A DNA stretch of 14,257 bases from DATCYZ01 sp036526195 (GTDB lineage Bacteria > Pseudomonadota > Gammaproteobacteria > Burkholderiales > SG8-39), in the NCBI GenBank assembly GCA_036526195.1, contig DATCYZ010000068.1, positions 1 through 14,257 on the forward strand, read 5' to 3'. Positions within the stretch are counted from its first letter, which is position 1. Every line of letters begins with the position of its first letter. Below, in pieces: positions 13,348-14,257 of the stretch. The position numbers and the translations under genes are program-made. The notes under the pieces were generated by a model, which was not told where the DNA came from, did not search any database, and saw nothing but the letters and a program-made list of their open reading frames with translations.

Positions 13348-13427
13348 AAAAGGAGTCAGAGCCCTTTTTCCGGAGTGGCATGATTTCGCCCTATGCCGGT
13401 TGAGAAAAAGGACTCTGACCCCTTTTC
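13348..13427. repeat. REPIN-like doublet of inverted short palindromes
   Basis: AAAAGGAGTCAGAGCCC plus a T-run (13348-13370) and GAAAAAGGACTCTGACCCC plus TTTTC (13404-13427) are inverted copies that differ at about two of 24 positions. The 33-bp spacer continues the symmetry with CCGG.. GGCAT and ATGCCGG, so the whole 80 bp can fold into one long hairpin. The core is shared with the palindrome at 9485-9505. This is the architecture of REP doublets (REPINs), mobilised in trans by RAYT transposases. Its left arm could also terminate the cyclase transcript. Confidence 0.75.
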
Positions 13428-13436
13428 TTGCTTTTC

Positions 13437-14257
13437 CTATGCCGCCGCCAGCGTCCAGCTCGGCACCGGCTCGGCGAAGCCCTTGAGGCGCAGGAGCTCG
13501 CCGGCGCGCAGCGCGGTCTCGCCCGTGGCGAGCTCGGCGGTGCGCGCGTCGACCAGCACCTCGCCGTGCGCCGCTTCCGAGCACAGGCGCGAGGCGAGGT
13601 TCACCGCCGGGCCCACGGCGGTGTATTCAAGACGCGAGGCGCCGCCGATCACGCCCACGGTGACGAAGCCGCTCGCCACCCCGACGCCGACGCCGAGCTG
13701 GCGCGACCCGCCCGACCAGCGCGCCGCGAGCGCCATGCCCTCGGTGCGGATCGCGCGCGCGAGCGCGAGCGCGCGCCGTGCGTGGTCCACGAACGGGAGC
13801 GGCGCGCCGATCAGCACCAGCACGCCGTCGCCGGCCTGGTCCTTGATGGTGCCGCCCACCGCCGAGGCCGCCGCGCCCACCACGTCGTAGTACTCACGCA
13901 GGATCGCGATCACCTCCTGCGAGGAGGTCGCCGCCGAAAAGGCGGTGAAGCCGCGCAGGTCGCAGCACACCACGGAGATCTCCAGCGTCTGTTCCTGCGT
14001 GGCGCTCTTCAGGCCCTGCACCCGCACCAGCTCCGCCACCTGCGGCGCGAGGAAGCGCGACATGAACTGCGCGCGCGAGCCCTGCACCACGTGGTACTGC
14101 ACCGCGCCGACCAGGAAGATGAGCAGGCCCACGGCCGTGGTCACCGGCGCCATTTCGATCGGCAGCACCAGTCCGGAGGCCATGAAGGGCGCGGCGATCG
14201 CGAAGGACACCAGCCGGATCGACTCCGCGCGGTCGGGCCGGCGGTTGAGCATCAGCA
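13437..14257 (-). CDS. Class III adenylate/guanylate cyclase, membrane-linked, N-terminus outside window
   Basis: At least 271 residues are visible. The frame has no stop up to the window edge, so the gene probably starts outside, although an ATG at 14252 exists. Two hydrophobic segments come first (about residues 13-58 from that ATG), then a linker and a class III cyclase catalytic domain (about 88-245). Both metal-binding aspartates (VVCCDLRGF and AGDGVLV) and the transition-state Asn and Arg (VNLASRL) are present, so it should be active. The usual DKxxGD before the second aspartate is KDQAGD here, which puts Lys and Asp in swapped positions and makes the adenine-selecting Lys uncertain. 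VGD is VGP. Product (cAMP or cGMP) is therefore open. It reads toward the REPIN-like repeat. Confidence 0.88.
   Translation of the reverse strand, partial: LMLNRRPDRAESIRLVSFAIAAPFMASGLVLPIEMAPVTTAVGLLIFLVGAVQYHVVQGSRAQFMSRFLAPQVAELVRVQGLKSATQEQTLEISVVCCDLRGFTAFSAATSSQEVIAILREYYDVVGAAASAVGGTIKDQAGDGVLVLIGAPLPFVDHARRALALARAIRTEGMALAARWSGGSRQLGVGVGVASGFVTVGVIGGASRLEYTAVGPAVNLASRLCSEAAHGEVLVDARTAELATGETALRAGELLRLKGFAEPVPSWTLAAA

Overview
The window is GC-rich (roughly two thirds G+C by eye) and bacterial. It looks like part of the chromosome of a chemolithotrophic sulfur-oxidising proteobacterium. The gene families and the interspersed AAAAGG-GTC/TGACCCCTTTT palindromes fit a beta- or gammaproteobacterium (Thiobacillus/Sulfuritalea-like). 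That placement is an inference and I cannot name the organism.

Region 1 (1-3147, + strand) is the 3' end of an apr operon. It holds the last codons of aprB, complete aprA (dissimilatory adenylylsulfate reductase), an unrecognised 133-residue protein, a SlyD-type FKBP prolyl isomerase and an unrecognised 53-residue protein. Region 2 (3175-9046, - strand) converges on it and reads soeA-soeB-soeC-sat. soeABC encodes a cytoplasmic molybdenum sulfite dehydrogenase (catalytic subunit, four-cluster ferredoxin subunit, NrfD/DmsC-type membrane anchor). sat is ATP sulfurylase. Both routes of cytoplasmic sulfite oxidation therefore sit side by side: direct (SoeABC, electrons to quinone) and indirect (AprBA makes APS from sulfite and AMP, then Sat makes ATP and sulfate).

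Region 3 (9181-12247, + strand) holds a 101-residue unknown protein divergent from soeA, a hemerythrin-like protein, a DUF2189 membrane protein that probably starts at TTG, and an MgtE-type magnesium transporter. Region 4 (12267-14257, - strand) holds a QueC-like PP-loop protein, a BON-domain lipoprotein, an intergenic palindromic doublet (REPIN-like), and the C-terminal part of a membrane-linked class III nucleotide cyclase that runs off the window.

The most notable details are: a 32-bp-spaced duplication of the soeB start region, which creates an 11-codon ORF coupled at both ends by ATGA overlaps; a promoter-like sequence so close to soeA that its mRNA would be almost leaderless; two consecutive hairpins after aprA, one of which holds the next start codon; the three little-known genes trailing aprA; and a dispersed short palindrome family. 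Most genes are well-known families, and I see no complete novel defence, mobile or biosynthetic system. No rRNA, tRNA, CRISPR array, transposase gene or replication origin was seen.
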